A stretch of DNA of 64,000 nucleotides from Chaetoderma sp. LZ-2023a (Eukaryota; Mollusca; Caudofoveata; Chaetodermatida; Chaetodermatidae). Within the stretch, counting starts at the first letter, position 1. The number at the start of each line of letters is the position of its first letter. Shown here piece after piece: positions 62,452 to 64,000 of this stretch. The stretch lies in NCBI GenBank assembly GCA_034401795.1, contig CM067373.1:41237781-41301780 (forward strand), given 5' to 3'. The notes under the pieces were generated by a model that was not told the origin of the DNA, did no database searches, and saw only the letters and a list, made by a program, of their open reading frames with translations. The position numbers were made by a program, and so were the translations under genes.

Positions 62452-62900
62452 AATAAATGATATCTTGTTCTCGTTGTGTTTTGGACGTGAACGAAAGCAG
62501 GTTACAGTCAATATTACACGATAATATAACGCATAATGAGATGATAATAGTAATTATAAACAGCCCTTTATCTCGGCGGTGGCCAGGAAACTCTTGGCCA
62601 TGAAAATTCTTCTTGATATATTGAAACTCTGTTATTCTTCTTCTTCTTCTTTTCGTTCGCTGATCCACAGGCCCCTGAATCTTCGTCCATCCATCCCTCC
62701 ACCACACAACCCCCCCTACCATATATAATATACACACGGTATGAAACCTTCACCCGCGGGCACCACTGTCAGAAAGCCGACTGGCCGGTTTGTAGTGGTT
62801 TGTAGTCAGAAACGTGATGTCAGCGGATTTTGACAACAAACCAACCCATCAGCTTCCCGACAATGGCGCCCACAGACGAAGGCCTCACACCTTGTGCACA
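62452..62900 (-). repeat. 5' LTR region of the BEL element
   Basis: The sequence upstream of the primer-binding site contains a TATA-like run (TATATTATATATGG near 62720) and a (CTT)n run near 62636-62650 resembling the LINE tail at 58292. The LTR start is not defined, perhaps near 62765 where TGACAGTGG occurs on the minus strand. No gene supported. Confidence 0.45.
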
Positions 62901-63059
62901 TTTATATATATAGTAGGGGGAACATGTGGCAGAGGGATGGATGGACACCAACTCAAAGGCCTGTGGCTGATCATACCGCCAGTCCTGTAAGTGACTGTCG
63001 ACACGATCATAAGCATTAAGTGCGTGGATCCATGGTTTATTAGAGTGCGCCGTGCGGCC

Positions 63060-63180
63060 TGGAACCTCCGTCTTTAGCACTCGAGGTTTCTGTCAGGGTT
63101 ACCTAACCCTTACCTCCTTTAGTCGCCTCGTACGACACGCAGAGGATACGGAAGGTGTATTCTAAGCCCCACCTACAGGC
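63060..63180 (-). repeat. possible MetaSINE-type SINE fragment
   Basis: On the minus strand GCGTGTCGTACGAGGCGACT, followed by AAAGGAGG, resembles the conserved core I associate with MetaSINEs of marine invertebrates. A hairpin GGGTTAGGTAACCC follows. No tRNA-like head or clear tail was identified, so this is a weak call. Confidence 0.3.
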
Positions 63181-63557
63181 CAGAAACTCTGTTATGAAAC
63201 GTAACAGTCAAGCAACTCTTGAAAGCTTCGTGCAAAACGACTAGTAAAACAATCAGGCCTGTTTCCCCATAGACATCAATGGCTAGACTGGTCACCGATA
63301 AAATCGGCCCAATTGAAATTGGCATACCGTACTATGAAATGTCAAATCTCGGACAGTCGATGATCAATCGACCTTTCCACTTTTTTCACACATCATATGA
63401 CGTCATAATCAGCTACGTGACGTGTAGAATGACATAATGAATGCCGTCATTATGACGTCGATAAGTACGTCACGAACACATTTTGATGACGGACTATGCG
63501 TTGTTGTACGAATTGTATGTCTTTACTATTTAATAAACATTCTGTTCAATATTTTGA

Positions 63558-63608
63558 AACTAATTTGACTGGGTGCTGTCGCTGCAACAGCACCGAGTCA
63601 AATTAGTT
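63558..63608. repeat. 22-bp stem hairpin
   Basis: The arms 63558-63579 and 63587-63608 are reverse complements with one mismatch, separated by a 7-base loop (CGCTGCA). AATATT blocks outside extend the symmetry imperfectly to about 63547 and 63620. No gene nearby. It could be a small MITE or foldback remnant. Confidence 0.85.
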
Positions 63609-63900
63609 ACACAATATTCAACAGGTTACCTTCTTTAGGAAATTGATAGTTAGGGTATTCGGGGATCGATCAATCCCAACGCAGTGAAGTTTGGGTGGAG
63701 CCTAGCTAGAGTTGGGCGGGCCATAGCAAAAACTGGAAAAGGTCCATTTTACATCAAAGATTGGAAGTATATAGGACATAAATAGAAGGAATACTCCGAT
63801 GGTGTTGATAATAAGATAATGATAGGCAATTTAAAGGATAACAATTACTATACATATATGTCTACGTCTCTACAAAATTTAAATCATCTGCGCAACTATC

Positions 63901-63985
63901 AGCCCCCACCCCCACCCCCAACCCCACCCCACCACCACCACCACCCCACCCAACCCCACCCCAGCACCGCCCGAATCCCACCGCC
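63901..63985. repeat. C-rich simple repeat (CCCCA/CCA units)
   Basis: Runs of CCCCCA, CCCCA and CCA up to the window edge. The stretch 62.9-63.9 kb otherwise holds only the features listed, plus several CRE-like TGACGTCA and TGACGT sites near 63399-63475. Confidence 0.85.
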
Positions 63986-64000
63986 CCGCCATAGAGATAT

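Larger units (their letters stand above)
55735..62900 (-). mobile_element. BEL/Pao LTR retrotransposon (truncated, split by a LINE)
   Basis: On the minus strand come a primer-binding site (62432-62451), gag start at 62402, LINE insertion, the rest of gag, protease, and RT up to the catalytic box. The element then stops where FB copy B begins. RNase H, integrase and the 3' LTR are missing from the window. The 5' LTR extends to somewhere near 62.8-62.9 kb. Confidence 0.85.

Overview
This window is eukaryotic DNA, most likely from a marine invertebrate and possibly a mollusc or other lophotrochozoan. The organism is inferred only from the mix of mobile elements: a Polinton/Maverick, AcademX DNA transposons, BEL/Pao and Ty3/Gypsy retroelements, a Tc1, an EN-RT-RNase H LINE and a possible MetaSINE fragment. 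I found no convincing host gene. Almost every supported feature is a mobile element, and most are decayed by frameshifts and by CGA-to-TGA changes of the kind caused by CpG methylation.

Layout. 1-7.6 kb: 3' part of a Ty3/Gypsy element (Gypsy-1) with gag, pol, a short env-like third ORF and a probable 3' LTR. 7.65-9.03 kb: minus-strand copy of an unidentified element, here called the MSL element after its shared N-terminus, with a CRE/TATA promoter. 9.06-10.81 kb: minus-strand Gypsy gag and primer-binding site (Gypsy-2), interrupted by a CT/GA microsatellite. 10.87-28.69 kb: copy A of a promoter-bearing long-TIR repeat (FB), split by a 15.6 kb Polinton at 12,133-27,758. 29.2-34.2 kb: AcademX-1 (plus). 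34.2-47.3 kb: Gypsy-3 (plus), split by AcademX-2 (minus, 35,355-41,444). 47.8-50.2 kb: second MSL-element copy (plus). 50.7-55.7 kb: FB copy B, holding an intact Tc1 element. 55.7-62.9 kb: BEL/Pao element (minus), split by a LINE with an intact 1,294-codon frame. 62.9-64 kb: non-coding DNA with a strong hairpin and C-rich repeats.

The Polinton is the centrepiece. It encodes a protein-primed family B DNA polymerase with an N-terminal SAP-like domain, a retroviral-type integrase, an FtsK/HerA-like packaging ATPase and about 15 small proteins, several with transmembrane segments or acidic repeats. Many genes on both strands start just downstream of a shared motif, TTTAA(A/G) followed after about 7-13 bases by a TATA-like block and soon after by the ATG. 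FB copy B supplies the empty target site, so the Polinton insertion point can be read to within a base.

The FB element is the second unusual object. Its two roughly 545-bp inverted ends each carry a CRE/TATA promoter pointing inward, and the left end adds a five-unit heat-shock element. The AcademX elements join a candidate DDE-type transposase to a FEN1/XPG-like nuclease and a CXC-type cysteine-rich tail. Insertion order can be read in several places: Polinton into FB-A, Tc1 into FB-B, AcademX-2 into Gypsy-3 and LINE into BEL.
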